Shown here: one piece after another, positions 35,164 through 47,800 of the stretch | How the letters are laid out: each line of letters starts with the position of its first letter | Position numbering within the stretch: the stretch's first letter is position 1 | Assembly: GCA_028023455.1 (NCBI GenBank) | Contig: JAQFVV010012573.1 | Location: 124,001 to 188,000, forward strand | From: Epiperipatus broadwayi | Taxonomy: Eukaryota > Onychophora > Udeonychophora > Euonychophora > Peripatidae | Length of the DNA: 64,000 nucleotides | Direction of reading: 5' to 3' | The notes under the pieces: model-generated | Told to the model about the DNA's origin: nothing | The model's database searches: none | The model's input: the letters and a program-made list of their open reading frames with translations, nothing else | Made by a program: the position numbers and the translations under genes

Positions 35164-38100
35164 CTGAAAAAAAAAAAAAGGAATCAGTACAACCATTACA
35201 TATACAAAACTCTAAAAACATTTTTGATTTTTCATGTTATTGATATAGTAGTATTGTATAAATTCACATATAAATTATCTGGATTACATAAACTGAATTT
35301 ATAAATGCTATACTTTTCAACCAGAGCTTATCTAAAACAATACTTACAATTTATTCAAAAATTGTTTTTCAAAAAAAAAAAAACCAATTGATAAGCAGAG
35401 TATAGTATAAAATTATTGAGAAGAATTGAAATAGACAAGGTTGACATTTTCTAAAAGTTTTTTTATATATTTTGGCCAACATCTACAACGATGTGTTTGA
35501 AATAATTTATAAAAATATAAATTATCTTTTATTTAAACTTCTTAATGCAACACAATTCCAGAAGAATGAAAATAAATAATTTACATATTCATTAAATTCT
35601 TGACATTAAAAATATTTTATTTCATAAACTTGATTATTATTACATTTAATAATTTTCTTTATCAATGCTCCTTTAAGTCGTTATTATGCTAAGAAGTGAT
35701 CTAAAAAGAGCTACCTTCTTGCAAAATATTTTAAATAGCTAATTATAATTCTCAAAAGTTAGTTTCAGTAAATAAATTCGTCCATTTGATCTAAATATCA
35801 ATGTAATTTGATAATAAGCTTGTTTTAATTAAAAATGAAATAAAATATTGAGTTATTTATTTGACTGGATAAATTATTTACATAAATTAATATAGTGGTT
35901 CCATTTTTATTAAGTGATCAATAGAAGAGACGCCTGCTTTACAATCTCTAAAAAGTGGGCCGTTTAAATATTATTACATAAGATTGCATACATTACTGAT
36001 ATCTACAAACTATTAGTGAAAAGAGCTATGAATATGGGAACATACAATTGCCGAAAGTATACAGCTTCAAATTAACAATAATCAAATATTCCTAAATAAA
36101 GTATCGCCATTGTTCTCATTCACTTGAAATTGAAAACTGTTATTTTGTTAATAGTCAATTCTACTTTTTTTTTTAGTCATTTCCCTTAACTATAACAAGC
36201 TGGTTGCAATTTTTGATTTAAAAAACGTTTTTAAAAAAGTTTTCACAAAAATTGTTATTACCACATTTAGCAAAATTCATTTTCCACTATTTTCATTTAT
36301 CATCAAGTAGATTTTTAAATTTTATCATCCTTTAAATCCTTGTGCAGAGATTACTTCAATCAATGGATACTCATTAAGGTATCATACTATCTTTTTTTTA
36401 AAAAAATAATTGCTCTTGTTATATTGATATTTCAACTAAATGTGTAATTCTATTATTTCAGATTAATTACTGAACTCTTACAACTTATATTTTTCTTTAA
36501 ATTGAAGAGTCATAATACCAAAGCAGATAATAAAACGTTATGAGAATGAAATTAAGTAAGCAGCCACCAATACTGATTAAAAAAAATTGATGTCGTGCAA
36601 AATAAATATACTACTCTTGCACATCTCAATATGTTCGCAAGAAGTCACTTTAATTTTCCTTTTATTTCTAACCCTAAACACTGTTGAAAACGTATTGCTA
36701 ATGATTGGCCATTTTGAATGGAGAAAGCTTTGCATACAATCTCAAAAAAATGTAAAAGTCTTTGAAGGTAAACACAATAATTATAGTTCCATTTATATTA
36801 AAAATCTATTCTATTTTAATTCCATTATGAGTATAATTTCAACAATATAGAAAAATATTTCACTTTAACTGACAAATAAATTGCATATTGATCAATTTCA
36901 AACTTTAGCCATTGAATATGAAAAACTTTGTGAGATAGGCAACATAAAAAAAAATAATGAATTATTTTATTTATAGGCACAAATTTTCTAATATTTTTAA
37001 AACACTAAAAATTAAAGCTAATAAATTCATGATATTAAGATAATGGTTCTTTAAAATTAAGTATCATAACCGTGAATATATATGATAGATAATTTTTCAT
37101 TTCCTTTGTTTCAATACTTCATTTCTATTTCTATTCTTCAAACTATTTTTTTACATCACATAAAATATAATTTGATTATTTATATCTGGCTGATCAATAA
37201 ATGCTATGAAATTATTAAGATATACAATGGAAATAATATGATATTGTTCTTTAAGATTTTAGCAATGAATAAAAATTACCTATGCTAATTCAAAAGAATA
37301 ATGACAATGTATAGAAATATTGGAAGCTAATTTAAAATTGAAAAAGGCACAAGAACAAAGAAATGCCATCTCACTAAGCACATTCATCAAACATCTAGAA
37401 AGTATAAAAGATAAAAATCAAAGAAAATTATAAAAAAAAAAAAAAAGATATACAGATGACATTCCATTCATTGAATAAGACGAAGAAACTGAAATGTACA
37501 TTAGAAATGATAATGCAGGTATATGGTTTACACATATACACAGCCAAAAACAAAGATGATGGTGCTTAAGAAAGAGAAAATAGAGATACAAATCAAAATT
37601 GACAGATATGTATAAGACAATGTGTAAATTATTGCATATTTTGGAAGAAATGTCATTAATGATCTTGTCAAAATCAAAGAAAAATTAATATTACGCAGAG
37701 TGAGAATATGTCTACATAAGATGTGTAAAGAATTTAGAAAATCAAAGACATCAGGTAACAAATCAAAAAAGACTTTACAAAACAATAATTTTTATCAAAA
37801 CCAAATAAAAATAGCAAAAGAAAAAAAAAAAATTACAACAATAGAATTTAATTTAATAAAACTTGCTAATATAAACAATAAAAAATATTCAAAATTGTTG
37901 ATAATATGATGTGTGAACAAATAATAATAATATTGACATGAACAAAATCTATATCAATTAAGCTTCTTGCTCAAAGTTTTTAATAGTAATTCTAAAAAAT
38001 CTAATGAAAATATTAATATAAAATTGCAATATTTTCCAATAAGTATGCCAGAAAATTTTTTATAAGATAACTTTTGCTGTATGATCATAACCGAGAATTT

Positions 38101-38895
38101 TAAATGGGCAATCCAAACTGCTTTAATATTTGCACAATTCAAAAAATATCCATGTATTTAAAAATAAATAATAAATCCTAATACAAGACAATGACATTCT
38201 TTACATTCACTACATATTAACTAAAAGTTTACTTTTAAAGTATATAAAATTTAGTCTTTGAAGCTCTTTGACCTGTTATGGAATTATTAAGAATGAAAAT
38301 ATAACAAAGCAGTGCATGCATATTAACATGTATTTTAACCCCATAGTATATAAACTAAACATATGAGCTACTGGTAGAATTGTAAAACTTGAGTAAGACT
38401 CAAACAGTGAAGAATTTTATTAATGGAAGCACAAAAATGTTTTAAACTTGACCATGCAAAACAATCAAACAAATTATATGAAATTTTAGCAAACAAAATA
38501 TAAAGAACATTTTGGTTGCAATTATTATAAATATTGATAGAAAACTACAATATATTTGCATCCAATATAAAATGCAAACTCTCCTCTCTGTACAAATCTC
38601 TTATTGTTTTAAAGTAGTTTTGTAAGGCAATAGCTAGAATAAAATAAATTTAAATAAAAGGCATAAAATTTATTTTTTGATACATTCCAGTATTGAAAAA
38701 TCATCAAATTAAATAAATAAATTGTAAAATCATTTTTAATTAATAAAATACATAGCTATTTTTTTGTTTTATGTCTTAAATAAACTTAATACATATATCT
38801 TTTTGATTATAAAAAAAAAAAAAATATTGAACATAAAAACTTTATGTCATACAATATAAAAGAAAATTTTAACTAAGTATTAGATATTTATTAAT

Positions 38896-39365
38896 AGTTT
38901 TTATTAGTCATTCATTAGACTAGAGATTATCTACTTAATGAATAATATTTTTGTAGTGTAATTTTCACTACACCACTCACGCAAGATAGGGGCTGGTTTC
39001 TATACACTTTTAACACCTAGTAGAGGGATCTAATTATAAACATATGATCAAAGACACATGAAAATGATGTATGATCCCCAATGATGCACATTTCGTGCTC
39101 ATCCAGCACTTACAAGTTGGCCCAGATCACAATCTCTTACAAATATAACCAATTACTACAGTTTAATTGATCAGTATCAAATTTACTGCCCTCATAACTT
39201 TGATATAAACCATTTGATGGAAGTATATTGATAATTTTTATTAGTCATTCATTAGACTAAAGACTATCCACATAAATGAATATTTCTGTAGAGTAATTTT
39301 CACTACACCACTCTCAAGCAAGATAGGGACTGGTGGTGAAAATTATATTACAGAAATATTATTAG
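38896..39365 (-). mobile_element. Family D hammerhead (retrozyme-like) tandem element
   Basis: TTATTAGTCATTCATTAGAC starts at 38901 and recurs at 39238 (period 337 bp), each followed by GTAATTTTCACTACACCACT and an AAGATAGGG...CTGGT block. After the second copy, the sequence GGTGAAAATTATATTACAGA inverts the block just before it, so the element ends in an inverted piece as in family A. One degenerate minus-strand hammerhead lies in the unit. I could not find a clear target-site duplication. Non-coding. Confidence 0.55.
39072..39129 (-). ncRNA. Degenerate hammerhead-like ribozyme, family D
   Basis: Minus-strand order: outer TGATC (pairs with GATCA), inner CCAA (pairs with TTGG), a 7-nt core CUUGUAA where CUGANGA is expected, a canonical 5-bp stem II GUGCU-GGAUG-AGCAC starting G-C, GAAA, stem III AUG/CAU with a 2-nt loop, a triplet AUC, then A and TTGG. 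Spacing fits a hammerhead exactly except for one extra base beside stem I. Three core substitutions make activity unlikely. Confidence 0.42.
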
Positions 39366-41235
39366 CAATTTATGATTATTTATAAACACTTTAAAGATTT
39401 TGCATAATTAAAAATTAAGTTCACAACATTGAGAGATGGCTTGAATGCTTTTAGTTTTTAGACGTTGTATTACATATTTACAAAATTTGAAAATTGATGA
39501 TTAATACAAGACTATTTCTTCACACTGAAAACATATGATACAATTTAAACACAATTCAATATAAAATTAAAAACAAAAAATACTTTTTTTAAAAAAATTA
39601 CTTCATTCATTTTAATATCCACATCAACTTGCTCCTACTGAAACATTTAGTACTTAGATACAAAAGGTAAATAGTCTTAAATAGACCAATACAAGGCAAA
39701 AACAACTTCAGCATCCTTAATAACAAAATTTCTCAAATTTAATGATTTCTTTTTTTTTTTTTTAATCCTCTGAATATTAGCTGATATTCTTTTATCAACC
39801 TATAATTCTATGGTTAACTGGAATAACTAAGGACTTGGAAAATAAAGTAGAAAATCACCTGAAAAACATTTCCAAATGCTAAGTGAATTTAAAATTGAAG
39901 TTATAAACATTGTATTAATCACTATGTTATGAAAATTTTAATGCATAAATAAATTTATTTACTAAATTTGAACAATAAAATTAGAAATAATATATTTTTA
40001 TATCATATAGTATAAAAACGAAAATACATAATAATATATTATTAACTTCTTTTTTTATTATACAGAATTCTAAGGAAGTAGTAAAAAGTATCTGTCAGAA
40101 AATTATTTTAAAATATTGTAAACTTGATCGAAGATGCCGGATATAACTGAATTTAAGTGGCTAATTTGTTGGTGTTCATTTAGTTGTAGCATTAACTGTT
40201 TCACTTCACAAGATTGGTAGTCTCAAATACAAAGATCACATTTTCTAAAAATGCAAAAAAAAAAAAAAAAACTGCTAAATTTAACTGGGATCAAAAATGG
40301 ATGCTTTTTTGGAAGTGATATTATAAAAGACTATCAAATATAATATGATAACAGAACAAATCACTGCAGAAGTTAATATATATCTGAATATTTTAGTGAA
40401 TACACAATCTGATTTACACATTATAAGCATACTATAGTGGTTTCATGATCATACGACTGGATAATGAATCATTAAAAAAAATTATGACTGGCTATCACCA
40501 AAAACTTATCTTCCAACTGAAAATCATGACAATGGAACTGTCATGATTTAGGCAGCCATTTCATGGTACTATTCTGCATGAAAATTACAAAGATAAAGCG
40601 ATGGCCATGGTAAACGAATGCATTACTCTCTTCGCCTGAAGCTCTTTATATAATATCTGAATAAAACACCTGTGATTTTTTAATTTTTTTTTTTTTATAA
40701 AAACTATCTTTACAGCATTTGTCTGAAAGTTATGATATTTTAGTTGTAGTTTTACGTTAAACTATTTTCATCATCATCTAATTTTAATATTGTTAAATGT
40801 TTTTAGAAAAATTCAAACTTTATTTAAATTTTTCAAATACATTCCACTATTAGCAATAACATTAATAAATAAAACAATGTTTCAAGTGATGTTATTCTCC
40901 TCTTTTCTTCAGGAGATGCTGCCTGACTAGTGACCTAGTAGCATGGAAACAGAGCTTGGGATTTTTAAATTCATGAATACTGAATTTAAGGTGACACAGT
41001 CTGCAATTATGCTATTCTGTCAAAGACAACAGTCAAATAAAAATTTCATATAAAGGGTCCTCCTAATTTCTCCCCCAATTTTTTTTAAAGATAATGAGTA
41101 GTTTACCAACAGCATGAATTATCATACTAGGCTGAATTATGGAATTGTTTACCATTACCATGTGAGAAGTTATTAAAAATTTTTTTCTTGTACCATTTCT
41201 TCTCTGTCCAATATTTTTATCTTTTCCTAATTAAA

Positions 41236-44200
41236 TATATGTTCATTGGTACAACCATTATCAATCAACAGCAAGGTGAAGATCTCTCCAAATTCAATCC
41301 ACCTCCTCTAATCTCTAGCCTCTCTTCTCCACATCACACCTGCATACTTTCTTATTTTATCCATCCATCTCACGTGTAGTCACTTTCTGGGTCTTTTACA
41401 ATATCTTGGAATCCAGTTAAAGATTTCAATTATCCATTTATTATCATCTCTTCTAGCAATATCCAGCCCAACTCAATTTCAGTTTTTTTAATTCTTTCAA
41501 CAATATTAGTAACATTGGTTTGTTCTCTTACCCATGTATTGTGTTTTTGATCTCTTCTTGTTAGTTCTAACATACATCTCTCTAAACTCCTTTGAGTGGT
41601 CTGAAGTTTCTGTATCTTCTATTAAGTGTCCAAGTCTCAGATCCATAAGTAAGAACTGGTAAAACAGACATTAAAAACCTTCCTTTTCAAACACAGACAT
41701 ATTTCCTTTTAATGTTATTTCTACCAAAAGCATTCCTTCGAAGTTTAATTTCATCCAATATGATTCATCTGTCACAATAATGTGACCAAGGTATATGTAG
41801 TTGATAACTTCTAACTCCTTATAATCAATTTCATTTTCATCTTGCAAGAAAATCCATTGAACATTACTTAAATCTTTTTAACATACCTTTAATACTACTT
41901 TCTTATTTTCATCTGATAATTTTTGCAACATTTCCTGAAGCTCTGAAGCATTATTTGCAAAGCAACTACATATCTGCAAAATGTAAATGGACTTAAATAA
42001 TCTACATTTACTTTTACTCCTTTAGCTTCCCATTTTAATCCATGAAATGCTTCTTGCAACACTGCTATAAAAAGTTTTGGAGATATGGAGTCAAGCTATC
42101 TTACACCTTCTCAATGTTAACTTTCCTAGTATCATTATGTAATCTAATTGTTGCTGTTGCATTTTTATAAATATTCTTCATAATATGACAAAAGAAATGC
42201 TTATAAAATCAAATGCCTTTTCATAATCTACAAATCCAAAGCTTAATGGCAACTCATATTCATTGGTCCTTTCTATAATTTCTCTCAATACTTGGGTATG
42301 ATCTACTGTATTAAAATGTTCTCTATAAATGAGTTGTAATTATCTTGGAAAATTTTTTGTATAAAACTGATAGATCTGTAATTTCTAATATCTTCTTTAT
42401 CACCTTTTAAAATATTAATATTGCATTCTTCCAATCCTCCAATCATCTGGTACAACTTTATCATTTAGATATTTGGTATATAACCTTGTCAAAATTTTTA
42501 CTATTTCTTCGCCTGTTTCTTTTAATATATAGATTATAATTCCATCATTACCTGGAGCTTTTCCTTTCTTCATAAACTGCATGTCTCACTTCTTCATTTA
42601 AAATCCTGGGCAATTCAGAAGATATAATAAATGTAGAAAGTACTTGTTCATTATTACTATATAATTCTTGATAGAACTCTTCTACCCATTTCATGATGTC
42701 ATCTCTCTTTTTAGTAATAGTTCAATCTTTTTTTCTTATTGCAGATATAAGGTTCCTACCAATACCAAAAATGTTGTTTTACACTCTTTAGACTTTTATT
42801 CACTTCTACAGCTTTTCTTGATAGTTCACAATTAAACTTTTTTAATATTATTATCAACTCTTTTTCATACCATTTTAAAAAATTTGAGATATTCAATCCT
42901 TTGTGATGCATCACTTTTAAACATCTTCATATTCCTTCTTTTCTTCATAAATTCTCTAGTGTCAGTAGAAATTTTACTGGTCAATTGCTTCTTTTTTCTA
43001 CCAGTTATCTTTGTTGCAGTTTTTAAAAGTGTATCAATTATTTTCTATTAATTTCATTCAAATCTGAATCATGTTCAGAATCTACTAATACTAGAAAATG
43101 ATATACAAGTTCTAATTTAAATTCATTAGAATGTTTCTGAAGATTAGAAATATCAACTGTAAATATTGTTTTTCTTAATAATTTTTGTCTCTCTAGTTTT
43201 GCATTAACATGTATCTTACATCTTACTAATCGATGATCTCACATCCTGTGTTGAATTTATTAAGAACATTATAATCTTGAAATATGTACTTTCTGTTAGT
43301 CAAAATATAATCCAATTCTACTGTACCTTCATTTGGATGCTTCCATGTCCACTTCCTTTTAACATTTTTCTGAAAAAAATAATTCATAATATAAAGTTTC
43401 TCTTTTTCTGCAAACTCCACAAGTTTATATCCTCTTTCATTTCTATTACCATAATCAAATTTAATCAAAAGGCTTTTGTATGTCCATATAAAAATTTTCT
43501 ACTCCTTCATCACTATAAGAACGTTTTGGGGCATAAACCTGAATTATCTGCACTTGGTATTTGCTATTAAGTTGAATAACTGACCTTGCCATTCTGTCCA
43601 ATACACCATCAATTTCCACAATCTTGTTCTTCCACTTTTTTATTTATAATGAATCCTACTCTACTTGTACTTCCAATATTTGTGCCTTAGAAGTAAAGTA
43701 CGTGTCCACTTTTTAAATCAATTGTTTCTTCATCTTTTCTTCTAAATTCACAAAGTCCAATAATGTCCCCATTTAATATGAGACAGTTCTTCCAATTCTT
43801 GCAATCTTTCTTTACTTGAAAGTGATCTGCAGTTGTAAGTACCTAAATAAAAAGTCGTCACCAAATGGCAGCCTGAGTGAATCAGGGGATACTCAGCAAT
43901 CTCCACCTTTAGTCATCAACCACTACCCTGACTGGTGACTTTACACTCTCCTGGGAATAAGGGCCATGATTTATTTTTGTCTGTCATGATTGTATACCTT
44001 CTATTAGAAATAAAAATTTCATTGACAAACATATTCATTCTGCCTCATCGGGCAACTGAGAAAAAAGATCAACTCAGAGATGCATGTTGGTGAGTAGCCA
44101 TCCATGTTCATATACTATATGAATAATCACGTAGCAATAACAGCTACAAAAAGAACATATGGAGTGGACATTAGGCATTTGTCCTGGTCAGTTCCTTTAA

Positions 44201-44300
44201 GGCCTCCGAGAGGAATCACAGGGTTTCCTTTCAATTAACAGCAAACTCCTTTCTGTAGTCATGTTCACTGATATATAAACATATATGTAGCAAATCATGT
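41236..44300 (-). pseudogene. RTE-clade LINE, near full length, inactivated
   Basis: A minus-strand non-LTR retrotransposon. Near 43990 it starts MTDKNKSWPLFPG, then a TYNCRSLSSKERLQELEEL endonuclease start (about 43850). The endonuclease core at 43468-43226 reads KFDYGNRNERGYKLVEFAEK, then KRKWTWKHPNEGTVELDYIL and TNRKYIFQDYN, typical of RTE/BovB (the family often mislabelled craniofacial development protein 2). Reverse transcriptase fragments follow, and the tail near 41450-41280 gives LDIARRDDNKWIIEIFNW and HVRWMDKIRKYAGVMWRREA, the RTE C-terminus. Many stops and frameshifts. About 300 bp of probable 5' UTR extend to about 44300. Confidence 0.85.
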
Positions 44301-44766
44301 ATACACTAATGAATATATGTTAGAGTGGGAAAAGATAAAAATATTGGATAGAGAGGAAAAGAAGAAAATTTAAAAAAGTTGCTCACATTACAATGACAAT
44401 GGCAAACAACCCCAAGAATCCACATTGTGTGATAATTCACACTGTTTGGGAATAACTTATTAACTTTGCTCTTCATATTTGGGAATATACTTTACTTCTG
44501 TTCAATTTCATATATATATATTTAATTTATATAAAAATTACTTGATTAAATATGATTTAAAAGACTTTTACAATTAACTTACTATTTTACAATATTAAAA
44601 AGTAGAAACTACAATACTTTAAAAACCTAGAAAATAACAACCTATTACTCTGATAATCAATCAACATTTAATAAATTTGACATATTATTATTCTATTTTA
44701 AAAATGATAATGCAAATCTAATTTTTTAACCACAAATACCTGCACACATTCACACAAATAAATTAC

Positions 44767-44837
44767 CTGCGAAGAGCAGCGATTGCAGCTTGATCTTGTT
44801 CATTCTGGGCTTGACTTGTACCAAGGTACTGCCAGGC
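44767..44837 (-). CDS. PEX5: PEX5 internal exon (TPR2 first helix)
   Basis: This 71-nt exon has a TATTCAG acceptor (44838 upward) and a GCAG/GTAATT donor (44766 downward). It encodes AWQYLGTSQAQNEQDQAAIA then ALR plus two bases of the next Arg codon. It aligns with human [24 protein letters not shown], nearly identical through the QA.NEQ loop. An asparagine in this loop is, to my recollection, among those contacting the PTS1 peptide. It joins in phase to LEPTN in the next exon and to DHIQ in the previous one. Confidence 0.93.
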
Positions 44838-47800
44838 CTGAATAAAAAAATTTTTTTATATAAAAAATGTCTAGTTAACACCATGAAGAGAATTTAACAA
44901 ACACATATTTTTATTATTCTACATATAATTTCATTTATTTTTTTTACAATTTTTTTTTTTTTAAAACGTAAGATTTCAACATATTGTTTTATTTTTTATT
45001 TTTCTATTTATATTACCTATATATTATTTGTTAATGCTCAAATTCTTTTCACATTCTTCATCAAGATTGTGATAATTTCTATTCTCCAAGGAAAATCTGT
45101 AATACCTAAATGATATACTATATTGTTAGGTGGCTAATAGTTGATACATAAAGAGAAAAATTAATAATAAACTAATAGATATGGTAAACAGAATTTCTAA
45201 GCTGCAAAGAAAGCAACTTGCCTAAAAAAATTAATTTTGATGCAAATTCTGGTTTTCCAAGTTAGAGGTTAAACAATAAGCATTGCAATCTTGCAAAAAT
45301 TTTAAAGCCTGTTAAAATTACCAGTGAGGAAGTATTAAGCAGACTGGAAAAAAAAAATGATTGTAAAAAAAAGATACTCATGAAGACTTAGAAATCTATC
45401 CAGATATAAATTGTCATATGAAAAAATGAGGCACACATGATTAGAAAGAGGAGGATTATTCCTTTATTCAAAGAATTAGTCAGTCAGATTTAAATGAGTT
45501 TATAAATCAGTAAAAAAAATAAGATTTCAAACTTAGATTTAAAATTAATATTTAAAATATAGCAACATAAAATACTGAGATAATATGAATTTCCGGACTT
45601 CTAGAAGAATTTGCTATTTTGAAAATATTAATTTTTGTACTAAAACTTTATGTATACATTACTTTTAATTTACTTAAATATGAAATAATTCAAAATTAAT
45701 ATTATTCTTAAAATACAATGATGGTAATTAATTTAGATATATGTGTTGGCAATAACTATTAGTAAATTAAAAAGATAATAAGTTTTATTCTTTTGTTGTT
45801 TAATCACATATTTTTTTATTATGCATATACGCATAATTACATTGTCATATTCACTATCATAAAACTCAGTGAATCAATAACAAATTAAAAAAATATTAAA
45901 TAAAATTAATACTTCATAAAAGTCACATGTATATTATTAATTTGTGTAGCAGCTTCCATTTTCTTATCACAATTACAGCATTAGCATTCATGATAATGTA
46001 AAGTGTGTTGTACCATAAATTAAAAAAAAAAAAAGACAGTGAAATGCATTTTTTTTATTATTAAAAATGAAAATATTTTATTTTTGGATAGAATATATAA
46101 ACAACAAAAAAAATGTTTTAGTAGTTAGTAATACATTGCATCATTAAGCATTGAGTCTTTACAAAGACTTTAGCAGAGGATTCACTGAAAGGAGTGACAC
46201 AAAATCATTTACTGCATATAAAAATGCTTATCTTAAAAAAATTTGATATGAATTAAAAAATAAAGTACTGCATGGTTTTTGTTAGGATTGGCAGAATTAC
46301 TATTATCAATAATTTTGCACTATGATGCCATTTTAAATGAAATTTTACTTTTCTAATGTCACAATGAAAATTCTATCACTGCAATCACAAAAATATGGCA
46401 AAAAAAAAAAAAGGCTGTTATTAACTATCCAGGCAAGTGAGCATAAAATTTATAAATTTATCATTGCATAAATCTTGTATCTTTTGCATTTCATTGTAAG
46501 ACTGAAGAAGAAATTAAATGCATTTTTTTCTTTCGAGAGAATGCGATCAAGTGAATATAGTGCAAACATATGCAATAGTACTCTCTTTCTCAATTTATTA
46601 TGGCAGTCTTTTCTTAACCAGATTATTCTATTTTTTTATTATTAATTATTTGTGTCAATGTCTTAATGAGTATAATTTTTAAATTGCATTATAGGTATAC
46701 ATATATATGTTAAAAATGTATATTATACGGTGTTGGTTACTATCAGCGATTTTGATATCTGCATAAAGATTTTGAATCAAATTGTACAGAAACAGTGGTC
46801 ATACTATAATTTTAAATTAAATACACATTTTGTTCCATATCAAATCAATGATATGAATACATAATCAATGGCATATAAAAAATTGATTATCTCCAAAGAT
46901 GTCAATAATAAAAATAAATAACTTTAACAGTCCTTTCTTTTAATATTTAATAAAGAATATTCAAATACCTTTTATTCATTTCATAATTATTTTATCACTA
47001 GATATTTTTTCATCAATTTCTATTTAATTCAACATTTTCATTTTTATAAATATGTCATTTCTATTACAAATCATATTCAAAAGTATATAATACCATTCCC
47101 ATATATTCTCACAATAAAATTCTTCTTGAGTAAGGGGGAGAGGGAATACATCAATAACTAAATTTATAAGAGTACTTTGGCATTATACCTGCTATGACAT
47201 ATTACTCCAGTGATGCATTATTCTAAGTTTGCGATATGTTTAAAATGATACATCCAAGGAATGTGCAGAAAAACTTAACTGTGTCTATACAACACTTGGA
47301 GGTGTCATTTTAAACATATCCCAAACTTAGAATATGTCACCGGAGTAATAAATCATAGCAGGTGAAATACCAAACTTCAAATCTAAAAAAAAAAATGGAT
47401 ATATATATATTAATTATGGAAAAAAGCAAAAACACATTACAATACTAAACAAGTTGTTGCGAGTTTTTAATATGCTCAATTTTGTGAGTTTTATTATGGT
47501 ACTTTGTGCCATTGTAAACACCCAGCACATGTAATACCAAACTTCAAATCTAAAAAAAAAAACACACCTTATTTCCAATGATATGAAAAAGACCCTTGAA
47601 ATGTTTTTTTAATGGCGAACAGTAACACCAAGTTTTAGCTTTACATTTGTTTTTAACCAAAAAAAAAAAAAAGACAACTGTTAAGATAAACCTTTAGCTT
47701 TATCTAATTGTAAGTCAACATTAAATAGACAGATTATTTTTTTTGTCAACAAATGTTAATAAAATTGTGGAGAGTATGAAATATCTTGTAACTTTTTAAG

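Larger units (their letters stand above)
35164..44766 (-). other. PEX5: PEX5 intron (about 9.6 kb)
   Basis: Separates two in-phase exons. Holds the family D tandem element and the RTE LINE, with otherwise AT-rich sequence (35164-38895 and 39366-41235: nothing recognised). Confidence 0.88.
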
